Notes: a model not told the origin generated them from the sequence alone. Shown: positions 10,606 through 20,066, counted from the stretch's first letter. The stretch: DNA of 64,000 nt from Pseudomonas prosekii (GCF_900105155.1 NZ_LT629762.1:1736001-1800000), one strand, 5' to 3'. Program-made: numbers and translations.

Positions 10606-10626
10606 AAAAAGGCGCCCTCGGGCGCC
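10606..10626 (-). terminator. Intrinsic terminator of slyD
   Basis: GGCGCC-CGAG-GGCGCC followed by TTTTT when read on the minus strand, about 30 bases after the slyD stop. Confidence 0.9.
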
Positions 10627-10656
10627 TCTCCAGTTCTCGAAAGCTTAGCGCAGAAA

Positions 10657-11142
10657 TCAGTGGTGATGGCCGCCTTCGCCATGCACGTGACCGTGGGCAA
10701 TTTCTTCCTGGCTGGCATCACGGATCTCGATGATCTTGACCTGGAAATTCAGGCGCTGACCGGCCAACGGGTGGTTGCCGTCGACGGTAACATCGTCGCC
10801 GTCCAGATCACGGATGGTCACAATTTGCATCTGGCCATCTGGCGCGGAAGCGTGGAACTGCATGCCCACTTCCAGTTCATCAACGCCTTCGAACATGCTG
10901 CGGCTCAAGGTGCTGACCAGTTCGGCCGCGTATTCGCCATAGGCATCTTCAGGTTCTACGGCAACGGTCAGTTCGTCACCGACGGTTTTGCCTTCCAGAG
11001 CTTTTTCCAGGCCCGGGATGATGTTACCTGCGCCTTGCAGGTAGACCAGCGGCGCGCCGCCGGCGGAGCTGTCGATGACCTCACCAGCGTCGTTGGTCAG
11101 GGTATAGTCGATGGAGACAGCCTTATTGGCGGCGATCAGCAT
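10657..11142 (-). CDS. slyD: FKBP-type peptidyl-prolyl isomerase SlyD
   Basis: 161 residues: an FKBP domain (VSIDYTLTNDAGEVIDSS, GAGNIIPGLEKALEGKTVGD) interrupted by the IF chaperone insert, and a short His-rich metal-binding tail (HGHVHGEGGHHH). Cytoplasmic folding helper and Ni/Zn-binding protein, involved in hydrogenase and nickel metallochaperone work in E. coli. The start is taken at ATG 11142 (MLIAANKAV), where the family begins; a 37-codon in-frame upstream extension is not family-like. Divergent from the DUF3565 gene. Confidence 0.95.
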   Translation of the reverse strand: MLIAANKAVSIDYTLTNDAGEVIDSSAGGAPLVYLQGAGNIIPGLEKALEGKTVGDELTVAVEPEDAYGEYAAELVSTLSRSMFEGVDELEVGMQFHASAPDGQMQIVTIRDLDGDDVTVDGNHPLAGQRLNFQVKIIEIRDASQEEIAHGHVHGEGGHHH

Positions 11143-11449
11143 GGGGCGAGACCTTTTGCAGAAGAATATAGAAAGACCGAGTTTAGCGAAGCAATCGCCC
11201 GAAAGCGAACACAACCCGGACGGACGGATTGCCGCCAAACCCATAACGGTCACCGGTTTCCATCAGGACGAGGACGGTCATTGGGTGGTCGAGCTTTCCT
11301 GCGGCCACACCCAACACCTGCGCCATCAGCCGCCATGGCAATCGCGCGCCTGGGTCACGGACCCCGCGCAACGCCTGGAAAAAATAGCTCAGCCCTTTGC
11401 GTGCGGTTGGTGCGCACAGGGCATGGTTAGCGATAACCTTGGCGACTGA
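11141..11449 (+). CDS. DUF3565 domain protein
   Basis: About 102 residues. The C-terminal half matches the small DUF3565 family: TGFHQDEDGHWVVELSCGHTQHLRHQPPWQ, then QPFACGWC. The Cys and His residues look like a metal-binding set, but the function is not known. The start is uncertain: ATG 11141 overlaps the slyD start region by two bases, ATG 11111 lies further upstream inside slyD, and neither has a clear ribosome binding site. It sits between slyD and pta, where I expect ackA from the P. aeruginosa order. Confidence 0.75.
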   Translation: MGRDLLQKNIERPSLAKQSPESEHNPDGRIAAKPITVTGFHQDEDGHWVVELSCGHTQHLRHQPPWQSRAWVTDPAQRLEKIAQPFACGWCAQGMVSDNLGD

Positions 11450-11508
11450 ATCTCGGCAGATCGTCAGCCATAGATGATCGCCATTGCTTGCTCCCTCAGA
11501 GAATTCGC

Positions 11509-13608
11509 ATGCAAACTTTTTTTATCGCGCCCACCGATTTTGGTGTGGGTCTGACCTCGATCAGCCTTGGGCTGGTGCGCACCCTTGAGCGGGCCGGGCT
11601 TAAAGTCGGCTTTTTCAAACCGATTGCCCAGCCGCATCCGGGCGACACCGGCCCCGAGCGTTCGACCGAACTGGTGGCGCGCACCCACGGCTTGAAACCG
11701 CCGCAGCCACTCGGTCTGGCGCATGTCGAACGCATGCTCGGCGACGGCCAGCTGGATGAACTGCTCGAAGAAATCATCACGCTTTATCAGCAAGCCGCGA
11801 TCGGCAAAGACGTGCTGGTCGTCGAAGGCATGGTGCCGACCCGCAGCGCCAGTTATGCCGCGCGGGTCAACCTGCACTTGGCCAAGAGCCTGGACGCCGA
11901 CGTGATTCTGGTCTCGGCGCCGGAAAGCGAAGCGCTGACCGAGCTCTCGGGACGCGTGGAATTGCAGGCGCAATTGTTCGGTGGGCCGAAAGACCCGAAA
12001 GTCCTCGGGGTGATCCTCAACAAGGTAAAAACCGACGAAAGCATGGACGCCTTCGCCTCGCGCCTCAAAGAGCACTCGCCGTTGCTGCGCAGTGGCGATT
12101 TCAAGCTGCTCGGCTGCATCCCGTTCCAGCCAGAGTTGAATGCGCCGCGCACCCGCGACGTGGCGGACCTGATGGGCGCACAGATCCTCAATGCCGGCGA
12201 CTACGAAACCCGCCGCATGAGCAAAATCATCATTTGCGCGCGGACCATGCGCAACACCGTCGAGCTGCTCAAGCCCGGCGTGTTGGTGGTGACGCCCGGC
12301 GACCGTGACGACATCATCCTCGCCGTCAGCCTCGCCGCCATGAACGGCGTGCCGCTGGCCGGGCTGTTGCTGACCAGCGACACGCTGCCCGACCCGCGGA
12401 TCATGGACCTGTGCCGTGGCGCGTTGCAGGCGGGCCTGCCGGTGTTGTCGGTGAGCACCGGCTCTTACGACACCGCCAACCAGTTGAACGGCCTGAACAA
12501 GGAAATCCCGATCGACGACCGCGAGCGCGCGGAGATCATCACCGATTTCGTCGCCAGCCATCTCGATGCCAAATGGCTGCACCAACGCTGCGGCACGCCA
12601 CGGGAAATGCGCCTGTCGCCGGCGGTGTTCCGTTATCAATTGATCCAGCGCGCGCAAGCCGCGAACAAGCGCATCGTGTTGCCCGAGGGCAGCGAGCCGC
12701 TGACCGTGCAAGCGGCGGCGATCTGTCAGGCGCGCGGCATCGCCCGTTGCGTGTTGCTGGCGAAACCGGCGGACGTCGAAGCCGTCGCCCGCGCCCAGGG
12801 CATCGAGTTGCCGCCGGGCCTGGAGATTCTTGATCCAGACCTGATTCGCGGCAATTACATCGAACCGATGGTCGCGCTGCGCAAAAGCAAAAGCCTCAAC
12901 GCGCCGATGGCCGAGCAGCAACTGGAAGACACCGTGGTGATCGGCACGATGATGCTGGCGCTGGATGAAGTTGATGGCCTGGTCTCCGGGGTCATTCACT
13001 CCACCGCCAACACCATCCGCCCGGCCCTGCAACTGATCAAGACTGCGCCGGGCTGCACGCTGGTGTCGTCGGTGTTTTTCATGCTGTTCCCGGAAGAAGT
13101 GCTGGTCTACGGCGACTGCGTGATGAACCCGCACCCGAGCGCCAGCGAACTGGCGGAAATCGCCTTGCAAAGCGCCGACTCGGCAGCCGCGTTCGGCATC
13201 ACTCCGCGCGTGGCGATGATCAGCTATTCCAGCGGTGAGTCGGCCAGCGGTGAAGAAGTCGAAAAGGTCCGCGAAGCGACCTTGCTTGCCCACGAACAAC
13301 AGCATTCCCTGCTGATCGACGGCCCGTTGCAGTACGATGCCGCCGCCAACGAAAACGTCGCCCGGCAACTGGCGCCGAACAGTCAGGTGGCCGGTCGCGC
13401 CACGGTGTTTGTGTTCCCCGACCTGAACACCGGCAACACCACGCACAAAGCCGTGCAGCGCAGCGCCGATTGCGTCAGCCTCGGGCCGATGCTGCAAGGC
13501 CTGCGCAAACCGGTGAACGACCTGCCGCGCGGCGCGCAAGTCGATGACATCGTCTACACCATCGCGTTGACCGCGATCCAAGCTGCCAACCGACCTATGG
13601 ATCTTTAA
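11509..13608 (+). CDS. pta: Phosphate acetyltransferase, long form
   Basis: 699 residues. N-terminal P-loop-like/DRTGG regulatory region (MQTFFIAPTDFGVGLTSISLGLVR; VEGMVPTR), then the catalytic PTA domain in the last 330 residues (RIVLPEGSEPLTVQAA, LNAPMAEQQLEDTV, DEVDGLVSGVIHSTANT, FPDLNTGNTTHKAVQRSA). It interconverts acetyl-CoA plus phosphate and acetyl phosphate plus CoA. The start is ATG 11509; the in-frame TTG at 11488 is rejected. Its usual partner, acetate kinase, is not adjacent here. Confidence 0.95.
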   Translation: MQTFFIAPTDFGVGLTSISLGLVRTLERAGLKVGFFKPIAQPHPGDTGPERSTELVARTHGLKPPQPLGLAHVERMLGDGQLDELLEEIITLYQQAAIGKDVLVVEGMVPTRSASYAARVNLHLAKSLDADVILVSAPESEALTELSGRVELQAQLFGGPKDPKVLGVILNKVKTDESMDAFASRLKEHSPLLRSGDFKLLGCIPFQPELNAPRTRDVADLMGAQILNAGDYETRRMSKIIICARTMRNTVELLKPGVLVVTPGDRDDIILAVSLAAMNGVPLAGLLLTSDTLPDPRIMDLCRGALQAGLPVLSVSTGSYDTANQLNGLNKEIPIDDRERAEIITDFVASHLDAKWLHQRCGTPREMRLSPAVFRYQLIQRAQAANKRIVLPEGSEPLTVQAAAICQARGIARCVLLAKPADVEAVARAQGIELPPGLEILDPDLIRGNYIEPMVALRKSKSLNAPMAEQQLEDTVVIGTMMLALDEVDGLVSGVIHSTANTIRPALQLIKTAPGCTLVSSVFFMLFPEEVLVYGDCVMNPHPSASELAEIALQSADSAAAFGITPRVAMISYSSGESASGEEVEKVREATLLAHEQQHSLLIDGPLQYDAAANENVARQLAPNSQVAGRATVFVFPDLNTGNTTHKAVQRSADCVSLGPMLQGLRKPVNDLPRGAQVDDIVYTIALTAIQAANRPMDL

Positions 13609-14514
13609 ATGCTGCAATTCCTACCTGCACCCGTGCGCGGCGTGATTGCCTCGCTGCTGTTGGCCCTGAACACGATTCTGTTGTGCTCGGCGCTGTTCAT
13701 CGTCGCGCTGTTCAAAGTGCTGCCGTTCGCCCTCACGCAGCGTTTCACGCTGTGGTTGATGAGCCACATCCATGAAGCCTGGATCAGCAACAACAAGGCC
13801 TGGATGAACCTGGTGCGGCGCACCCGCTGGCACCTCAGCGGCCTCGAAGGGCTGGACTATAAACACTCCTACCTGATCACCAGCAACCACCAGAGCTGGG
13901 TCGACATCATGGTCCTGCAATACGTGCTCAACCGGCGGATCCAGCCGTTGAAGTTCTTTCTCAAGCAAGAGCTGATCTGGGTGCCGGTGATTGGTCTGGC
14001 GTGGTGGGCGCTGGGTTTTCCGTTCATGAAGCGCTACTCCAAGGCTTACCTGGAAAAGCACCCGGAGAAGAAAGGCAAAGACCTCGAAACCACGCGCAAG
14101 ACCTGCGCAAAATTTCGCAATAACCCGGTGGGCATTTTCAACTTTGTCGAAGGCACGCGGTTTACCGAAGGCAAACATGCGCAGCAGCAATCACCGTTTC
14201 GCTATCTGCTGAAACCCAAGGCTGGCGGCATTGCGTTTGTGCTGGATGCGATGGGCGAGCAGTTGGAATCGATTGTCAATGTGACGATCCACTATCCGGG
14301 CGGGCGTCCGGGGTACTGGGATTTGCTCTGCGGCAATGTCGCGGACGTGGTGGTGCATTTTCAGGAACTGAAGATTCCGCCGCAGTTCATCGGCAAGAAT
14401 TACGACCAGGATGGCGAGTACCGCTTGCAGTTCCAGGGCTGGATCAACCAACTGTGGCAGGACAAGGATGCGCTGCTGGAGCAGATGCATCGCGAGTTCC
14501 CAGACAACCGCTGA
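13609..14514 (+). CDS. Acyltransferase, YihG/PlsC-like
   Basis: 301 residues. An N-terminal transmembrane segment precedes the PlsC acyltransferase blocks: block I NHQSWVD (NHx4D), block III FVEGTRFT, and block IV-like KPKAGGIAFVL. The spacing and FMKRYSKAYLEKHPEKKGKD match E. coli YihG, an inner-membrane lysophosphatidic acid acyltransferase that affects fatty-acid composition. The ATG directly follows the pta stop with no gap, so the two are translationally coupled. Confidence 0.9.
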   Translation: MLQFLPAPVRGVIASLLLALNTILLCSALFIVALFKVLPFALTQRFTLWLMSHIHEAWISNNKAWMNLVRRTRWHLSGLEGLDYKHSYLITSNHQSWVDIMVLQYVLNRRIQPLKFFLKQELIWVPVIGLAWWALGFPFMKRYSKAYLEKHPEKKGKDLETTRKTCAKFRNNPVGIFNFVEGTRFTEGKHAQQQSPFRYLLKPKAGGIAFVLDAMGEQLESIVNVTIHYPGGRPGYWDLLCGNVADVVVHFQELKIPPQFIGKNYDQDGEYRLQFQGWINQLWQDKDALLEQMHREFPDNR

Positions 14515-14517
14515 ACC

Positions 14518-14660
14518 CTGTAGGAGTGAGCTTGCTCGCGATAGCGATCGCACATTCAGAATCTTTATCGTCTGATCCACCGCCATCGCGAGCAAGCTCG
14601 CTCCCACAGGGGATCTGTGGCGAACACCGGACCTGTGGGAGCGAGCCTGCTCGCGATGGC
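14518..14660. repeat. REP cluster (three copies)
   Basis: Three GAGCGAGC/GCTCGCGA palindromes, at about 14518-14545, 14583-14612 and 14634-14660, in alternating orientation between the converging acyltransferase gene and cysNC. Confidence 0.85.
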
Positions 14661-14671
14661 GACCTCAGGGG

Positions 14672-14713
14672 CAAAAAAAACCCGCCGATGATCACTCATC
14701 GGCGGGTTTTTTA
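14672..14713. terminator. Bidirectional intrinsic terminator
   Basis: Perfect 11-bp stem CCCGCCGATGA/TCATCGGCGGG with loop TCAC, preceded by eight A and followed by six T. It ends cysNC on the minus strand and the pta-acyltransferase transcript on the plus strand. Confidence 0.93.
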
Positions 14714-14727
14714 TGGGCGGCTGGCGC

Positions 14728-16626
14728 TTAGATCGCGCCGCGCTGACGCAGCAGTTCCAGCACTTGCTTGACGCTTTCTTCCAGCGACAGCGACTGGGTG
14801 TCGACGACCAGGTCGGCGTCCAGCGGCACGTCGTACGGGAAGGAATCGCCCGGGATGTTATCGCCGCCCGCCGCGTACAGGCCTTGCGGGTCACGCTCGG
14901 CACACACGGTCGGCGAGGCCTGGACGTAGACCGTCAGCAGACGCTCCTTGCCGATCAAGTCCCTGGCCTGCTCGCGCCCTTCAGCACTCGGCGCCACGAA
15001 TGCCGCCAGCGTCAGCAGCCCCGCTTCGTTGAACTGACGCGCAACGTGCGCGGCACGGCGCCAGTTCTCGGTACGCCCGGCGCGATCCTGCGGCAGACCT
15101 TTGTTGAGGTCATGGCGCAGATTCTGTCCATCGAGCACAAACACCGCGCGGCCCATGTCGAACAACTTGCGTTCAACCGCATAGGCCAGCGTACTTTTGC
15201 CCGCACCGGACAGGCCGCTGAACAGCACGGTGGCCGGTTGCTGGCCGAAGCGCTGAGCACGTTCTTCGGTGGCCACGTGCGCCAGTTTGCCGTGGTGCGT
15301 GCTACCGCCCTGCGCCGAAGGCTGGGCGATGATCATCCCGGCGGCGACGGTGCCATTGGTCAAGCGATCGATGACGATGAATGAACCGGTGGTGCGGTTG
15401 CTCGCGTAACCGTCCAGCGCGATGGCGGCGTCGAGGCTGACCTTGACCCGGCCGATCTCGTTGAGGTTCAGCGAACTCGCCGGACCTTCTTCCAAGGTGT
15501 TCACGTCCACGCGGTTGACAATGCTGGTGATCGAACCCGGCACGTAACTGGTGGCGCGCTTGATGTCGTATTTCTTGCCCGGCAGCATCGGTTCTTCAGC
15601 CATCCACACCAGCATGGCGTCGAACGCGTCAGTCACTTGCGGCAGGTTGTCGGCGTGCACCAGCAAGTCGCCGCGCGAGATGTCGATCTCGTCTTCCATG
15701 GTCAGCGTTACAGCCTGACCCGGACCGGCGTGTTCCAGCTCGCCTTCAAAGGTGACGATGGATTTCACCCGGCTGCTTTTGCCCGACGGCAACACCACCA
15801 CTTCATCGCCCTTGTGCACGATGCCGCTGGCCAGGGTGCCGGCAAAACCACGGAAGTTCAGGTTCGGACGGTTGACGTACTGCACCGGGAAACGCAGGTC
15901 GGTGTAGTTGCGGTCACTGGCGATTTCGACGGTTTCGAGAATCTCCATCAGCGACTGGCCGGTGTACCACGGCGAGCGCTCGGACTTGTTCACCACGTTG
16001 TCGCCCTTGAGGGCAGACATTGGCACGAAGGCCATGGTGGTCGGCTTGAACGCGATGCCGTCGGCGAACTTCAGGTAATCGGCCTTGATCGACTCGAAGA
16101 CGCTTTCGTCAAACCCATTGAGGTCCATCTTGTTGATGGCGACCACGATGTGTTTGATCCCCAGCAGCGAGGCGATAAAGCTGTGGCGACGGGTCTGGGT
16201 CTGCACGCCGTAACGCGCGTCAACCAGAATGATCGCCAGGTCACAGGTGGACGCACCGGTGGCCATGTTGCGGGTGTACTGCTCATGGCCAGGGGTGTCG
16301 GCGATGATGAATTTGCGTTTTGCGGTGGAGAAATAGCGGTACGCGACATCAATGGTGATGCCCTGCTCGCGCTCGGCCTGCAGGCCGTCGACCAGCAACG
16401 CCAAGTCGATGTCTTCGCCGGTGGTGCCGACTTTTTTCGAGTCGCGGGTAATGGCTTCCAGGTGATCTTCGTAGATCATCTTGGAGTCGTGCAGCAAGCG
16501 CCCGATCAGGGTGCTCTTGCCGTCGTCGACGTTGCCACAGGTCAGAAAGCGCAGCATTTCCTTGCGTTCGTGCTGGCCCAGGTAGGCGAGGATGTCCTCG
16601 CTGATCAAATCAGATGCGTGCGACAT
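14728..16626 (-). CDS. cysNC: Bifunctional sulfate adenylyltransferase subunit 1 / APS kinase
   Basis: 632 residues. Residues 1 to about 440 are the CysN GTPase: P-loop GNVDDGKST, switch [12 protein letters not shown]. Residues from about 460 to the end are the CysC APS kinase: P-loop GLSGAGKST, then [16 protein letters not shown] and FIAP-like [14 protein letters not shown]. With CysD it makes adenosine phosphosulfate from sulfate and ATP, driven by GTP hydrolysis, then phosphorylates it to PAPS. The fused NodQ-like form is usual in Pseudomonas. It follows cysD by nine bases, as one operon. Confidence 0.96.
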   Translation of the reverse strand: MSHASDLISEDILAYLGQHERKEMLRFLTCGNVDDGKSTLIGRLLHDSKMIYEDHLEAITRDSKKVGTTGEDIDLALLVDGLQAEREQGITIDVAYRYFSTAKRKFIIADTPGHEQYTRNMATGASTCDLAIILVDARYGVQTQTRRHSFIASLLGIKHIVVAINKMDLNGFDESVFESIKADYLKFADGIAFKPTTMAFVPMSALKGDNVVNKSERSPWYTGQSLMEILETVEIASDRNYTDLRFPVQYVNRPNLNFRGFAGTLASGIVHKGDEVVVLPSGKSSRVKSIVTFEGELEHAGPGQAVTLTMEDEIDISRGDLLVHADNLPQVTDAFDAMLVWMAEEPMLPGKKYDIKRATSYVPGSITSIVNRVDVNTLEEGPASSLNLNEIGRVKVSLDAAIALDGYASNRTTGSFIVIDRLTNGTVAAGMIIAQPSAQGGSTHHGKLAHVATEERAQRFGQQPATVLFSGLSGAGKSTLAYAVERKLFDMGRAVFVLDGQNLRHDLNKGLPQDRAGRTENWRRAAHVARQFNEAGLLTLAAFVAPSAEGREQARDLIGKERLLTVYVQASPTVCAERDPQGLYAAGGDNIPGDSFPYDVPLDADLVVDTQSLSLEESVKQVLELLRQRGAI

Positions 16627-16635
16627 GACAACCCC

Positions 16636-17553
16636 TTAGAAATAACCCTGACGTTTCTTTTCTTCCATCGAGCCTGCGCCATCGTGGTCGATGACCCGGC
16701 CCTGGCGTTCGGAAGTTCGCGTCAGGAGCATTTCCTGAATGATGTCGGTCAGGCTGGTGGCCTCGGACTCGACCGCACCGGTCAACGGGTAGTCGCCGAG
16801 TGTGCGGAAGCGCACTTTTTTCTTGACGATGCGCGCCTTGTCTTCATCGCTAAGGTGATTGAGCAGGCGTTCGTCGTCGATCATGATCCAGGTGCCATTC
16901 ATCTCGATGACGTCGCGCTCGGCGGCGAAATACAGCGGCACAATCGGGATGCCTTCGAGGTAGATGTACTGCCAGATGTCCAGCTCGGTCCAGTTCGACA
17001 ACGGGAATACACGAATGGATTCGCCCTTGTTGACGTTGCCGTTGTAGACGTTCCACAGCTCCGGGCGCTGGTTTTTCGGGTCCCAGCGGTGCTTGGTATC
17101 GCGGAAGGAATACACGCGCTCTTTGGCACGGGATTTCTCTTCGTCGCGGCGCGCACCACCGAAAGCGGCGTCGAAGCCATGCTTGTCGAGGGCCTGTTTG
17201 AGGCCTTCGGTTTTCATGATGTCGGTGTGTTTGGCACTGCCGTGGGTCAGCGGGTTGATGCCCTGCGCGACGCCATCGGGGTTGACGTGGACGATCAGGT
17301 CCAGGCCCAGTTCTTCGACCATGCGATCGCGGAACGCGTACATTTCCTGGAACTTCCACCGGGTGTCGACGTGCATCACCGGGAACGGCAGTTTGCCCGG
17401 GAAGAATGCCTTGCGCGCAAGGTGCAGCATCACGGCGGAATCTTTACCGACGGAGTACAGCATCACCGGGTTATCGAACTCGGCGGCGACCTCGCGGATG
17501 ATGTGGATGCTTTCGGCCTCCAGCTGTTTCAGATGCGTCAGTTTGTCGACCAT
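16636..17553 (-). CDS. cysD: Sulfate adenylyltransferase subunit 2
   Basis: 305 residues. ATP pyrophosphatase family: [18 protein letters not shown] carries the SGGKDS-type PP-loop, with [12 protein letters not shown] following and a C-terminal [16 protein letters not shown]. It catalyses adenylation of sulfate, with CysN as its GTPase partner. First gene of the cysD-cysNC operon; the upstream region holds a perfect GGGTATAT palindrome at 17657-17674 and REP copies. Confidence 0.96.
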   Translation of the reverse strand: MVDKLTHLKQLEAESIHIIREVAAEFDNPVMLYSVGKDSAVMLHLARKAFFPGKLPFPVMHVDTRWKFQEMYAFRDRMVEELGLDLIVHVNPDGVAQGINPLTHGSAKHTDIMKTEGLKQALDKHGFDAAFGGARRDEEKSRAKERVYSFRDTKHRWDPKNQRPELWNVYNGNVNKGESIRVFPLSNWTELDIWQYIYLEGIPIVPLYFAAERDVIEMNGTWIMIDDERLLNHLSDEDKARIVKKKVRFRTLGDYPLTGAVESEATSLTDIIQEMLLTRTSERQGRVIDHDGAGSMEEKKRQGYF

Positions 17554-17656
17554 GGCTACTCACGAAAACGATCTTATGGACGGCCAGCGGGCCGTGTTCG
17601 AGCGAGGAATCCTAGCACAGCGACCTCTTCTAATCAGGCCGCGGGCTAGATCGAAA

Positions 17657-17674
17657 GGGTATATGGATATACCC
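17657..17674. promoter_or_regulatory. Palindrome upstream of cysD
   Basis: GGGTATAT-GG-ATATACCC is a perfect 8-bp dyad about 105 bases upstream of the cysD start. It is a candidate operator or hairpin; the binding protein, if any, is unknown. It does not resemble a described CysB site that I can verify. Confidence 0.4.
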
Positions 17675-17702
17675 CTCGGTTGGGCCAGGAAATGGCAATC
17701 CC

Positions 17703-17807
17703 CTGTGGGAGCAAGGCTTGCCCGCGATGGCAATCCACTGTGGGAGCAAGGCTTGCCCGCGATGGCAATCTCAAGGACGCCATCGCGGGAAAGCCATGCT
17801 CCTACAG
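17703..17807. repeat. REP cluster (two direct, one inverted)
   Basis: Two copies of GTGGGAGCAAGGCTTGCCCG spaced 36 bases apart and one inverted degenerate copy. They lie between the Nif3-like gene and cysD, both on the minus strand. Confidence 0.85.
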
Positions 17808-17821
17808 GGTCAGGTCGGTCA

Positions 17822-18580
17822 TCAGATCGGGTTCGGGCAATCGATGAAGATATGTTCGACAGCGAAGCGCCGCGCCAGGTAATCGCCCAGCGCTTGCACG
17901 CCATAACGCTCGGTAGCGTGATGGCCGGCGGCGATGAAGCTGATGTCGTTTTCCCGCGCGCTATGGAACGTCTGCTCCGACGCCTCGCCACTCAGATACA
18001 GGTCGACGCCGGCCAGAACTGCCTGATCGATGTAACCCTGACCACCGCCGGTGCACCAGCCGACCCGCCGAATCATCGCGCTACCCTCAATCAGCAATGG
18101 CTCGCGGCCCATGACTTCCTGCACGCGGCGGGCGAAGTCGCGCGGGCTCATCGGCTCGCTCAACGAACCGACCAGGCCGACGATCTTCAGGTTGTCGGGA
18201 TCAAGCGGGCCTTCGACGGTGATGTCCAACTGGCGGGCAAGCTGCACGTTGTTGCCGACGTCCGGGTGCAGGTCCAGCGGCAAGTGGTACGACAGCAAAC
18301 TGATGTCGTGCTTGAGCAGGGTTTTCAAGCGGCGTTGCTTCATGCCGGTGATGCACGGGTTTTCGCCCTTCCAGAAATAGCCGTGATGCACTAGCACCAG
18401 ATCAGCCTTGGCTTCCACCGCCGCATCCAGCAAAGCCTGGCTGGCGGTGACGCCGCTGACGATGCGCATCACCTGCGGACGGCCCTCGACCTGCAGGCCG
18501 TTGGGGCAATAATCGGCAATCTTTGAACTGTTAAGGTAACGGTCGGCTTCTTCGACCAGGGTGCTCAGTGCAACGGCCAT
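17822..18580 (-). CDS. Nif3-like dinuclear metal-centre hexameric protein
   Basis: 252 residues of the Nif3/YbgI (DUF34) family. Metal-ligand segments: DLVLVHHGYFWKG (HHG), SYHLPLDLHPDVGNN with the LDxxxxGxN motif, and a C-terminal HHATERYGVQALGDYL. The family forms toroidal hexamers with two metals per subunit; its physiological role is unsettled (GTP cyclohydrolase-like fold, possible nucleotide or DNA-related role). Divergent from algW, an arrangement conserved in Pseudomonas. Confidence 0.9.
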   Translation of the reverse strand: MAVALSTLVEEADRYLNSSKIADYCPNGLQVEGRPQVMRIVSGVTASQALLDAAVEAKADLVLVHHGYFWKGENPCITGMKQRRLKTLLKHDISLLSYHLPLDLHPDVGNNVQLARQLDITVEGPLDPDNLKIVGLVGSLSEPMSPRDFARRVQEVMGREPLLIEGSAMIRRVGWCTGGGQGYIDQAVLAGVDLYLSGEASEQTFHSARENDISFIAAGHHATERYGVQALGDYLARRFAVEHIFIDCPNPI

Positions 18581-18624
18581 GAAAGACTCCTGAAAATAGC
18601 CCGTTCAGAGGCGCAATCGCCTCG

Positions 18625-18630
18625 TATAAT
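18625..18630 (+). promoter_or_regulatory. Candidate -10 element for algW
   Basis: TATAAT in CTCGTATAATGCGC, about 55 bases upstream of the algW ATG. No convincing -35 hexamer is seen, so this is a tentative sigma-70 promoter. Confidence 0.4.
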
Positions 18631-18684
18631 GCGCGACATTATGGGCGGTCTCAGACCACCTGCAACCTTTCCAGGACATGCTTA

Positions 18685-19845
18685 ATGCTCAAGGCGCTGC
18701 GTTTTTCCGGCTGGCCGCTACTGGCCGGCGTGCTTATCGCTCTGTTGATAATCCAGCGTTATCCGCAGTGGGTCGGGCTTCCGAGCCTTGACGTCAATAT
18801 GCAGCAAGCCCCGCAAACCACTTCGGTGCAACAGGGCCCGGTGTCCTATGCCGACGCGGTGACCGTGGCCGCACCTGCGGTGGTGAACCTGTACACGACC
18901 AAAGTCATCAACAAACCCAATCACCCGCTGTTTGAAGATCCACAGTTCCGGCGCTTTTTCGGCGACAACTCGCCGAAGCAGAAACGCATGGAATCGAGCC
19001 TCGGTTCCGGTGTGATCATGAGCCCGGAAGGCTACATCCTCACCAACAACCACGTGACCAGCGGCGCCGACCAGATTGTCGTGGCGCTCAAGGATGGCCG
19101 CGAGACGCTCGCTCGAGTCATCGGCAGCGACCCGGAAACCGACCTCGCGGTATTGAAGATCGACCTGAAAAATCTGCCGGCGATCACCATCGGCCGCTCC
19201 GACAACATCCGCATCGGCGACGTCACGCTGGCCATCGGCAACCCGTTCGGCGTCGGCCAGACGGTGACCATGGGCATCATCAGCGCCACCGGGCGCAATC
19301 AGTTGGGCCTGAACAACTACGAAGACTTCATCCAGACCGACGCCGCGATCAACCCGGGCAACTCCGGCGGCGCGCTGGTTGACGCGATCGGCAACCTGAC
19401 CGGCATCAACACCGCGATCTTCTCCAAGTCCGGCGGCTCGCAAGGCATCGGTTTTGCGATCCCGGTCAAACTGGCCATGGAAGTGATGAAGTCGATCATC
19501 GAGCACGGCCAGGTGATTCGTGGCTGGCTGGGCATCGAAGTGCAGCCGCTGACCCAGGAACTGGCGGAGTCGTTTGGCTTGTCCGGGCGTCCGGGGATTG
19601 TGGTGGCGGGGATTTTCCGCGACGGTCCGGCGCAGAAGGCCGGCCTGCAACTGGGTGACGTGATCCTCAGCATCGACGGCGAACCGGCCGGCGACGGTCG
19701 CCGCTCGATGAACCAGGTCGCGCGGATCAAACCGACCGACAAGGTCACCATCCAGGTGATGCGCAACGGCAAAGAGATCAAGCTCAGCGCCGAGATCGGC
19801 CTGCGTCCGCCGCCGGCGCCGATCAAAGAGAAAGAAGAAAACTGA
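18685..19845 (+). CDS. algW: Periplasmic serine protease AlgW (DegS-like)
   Basis: 386 residues. One N-terminal membrane anchor (LAGVLIALLIIQRYP), a trypsin-like domain with the His in LTNNHVTSG, the Asp in ETDLAVLKID and the Ser in NPGNSGGALVD, and a single PDZ domain at the C terminus (GIVVAGIFRDGPAQKAGLQLGDVI). In Pseudomonas this protease cleaves MucA when PDZ binds misfolded outer-membrane protein tails, releasing AlgU. One PDZ plus an anchor separates it from MucD/DegP. Confidence 0.93.
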   Translation: MLKALRFSGWPLLAGVLIALLIIQRYPQWVGLPSLDVNMQQAPQTTSVQQGPVSYADAVTVAAPAVVNLYTTKVINKPNHPLFEDPQFRRFFGDNSPKQKRMESSLGSGVIMSPEGYILTNNHVTSGADQIVVALKDGRETLARVIGSDPETDLAVLKIDLKNLPAITIGRSDNIRIGDVTLAIGNPFGVGQTVTMGIISATGRNQLGLNNYEDFIQTDAAINPGNSGGALVDAIGNLTGINTAIFSKSGGSQGIGFAIPVKLAMEVMKSIIEHGQVIRGWLGIEVQPLTQELAESFGLSGRPGIVVAGIFRDGPAQKAGLQLGDVILSIDGEPAGDGRRSMNQVARIKPTDKVTIQVMRNGKEIKLSAEIGLRPPPAPIKEKEEN

Positions 19846-19883
19846 GTGATCGCGCTCGGTTGATCTGCTGACGCTTCTGGCTC

Positions 19884-19950
19884 CTTCGCGGGCAAGCCTC
19901 GCTCCTCCGGGAACTCACCTCCCGACGTAGGAGCGAGGCTTGCCCGCGAA
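19884..19950. repeat. REP inverted pair
   Basis: CTTCGCGGGCAAGCCTCGCTCC and the reverse complement GGAGCGAGGCTTGCCCGCGAA, about 20 bases apart, downstream of algW. Confidence 0.85.
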
Positions 19951-20022
19951 AGCGTCCTCAAAACAACCCAAAAAAAACCCGCCAACCGCTAAATCACAGC
20001 AACAGCAGACATTCTCATTAGC

Positions 20023-20066
20023 CATGTTATATTGTTTCAATATCACTATTGGAACAACATAACATG
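20023..20066. promoter_or_regulatory. 44-bp dyad covering the start codon of the TonB receptor
   Basis: The left arm begins CATGTTAT and the right arm ends ATAACATG; inner arms TGTTtCAATA and TATTGgAACA surround a TCAC loop. Only two of twenty base pairs fail. The right arm contains the GGAA ribosome-binding region and the ATG at 20064. It may be an operator or a hairpin that hides the initiation region. The half-site ATGTTAT resembles Zur half-sites but the spacing is not that of a Zur box. A Fur-like half (ATTCTCATTA) lies just upstream at 20011. Confidence 0.6.

Noticed and set aside
11143..11253. N-terminal extension of SlyD by 37 codons
   Set aside because: It is not family-like and overlaps the divergent DUF3565 gene; ATG 11142 begins the FKBP domain.
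20023..20066. Standard Zur box at the TonB receptor
   Set aside because: The ATGTTAT and ATAACAT half-sites are about 29 bases apart, far wider than a single Zur dimer site, so only the dyad itself is claimed.
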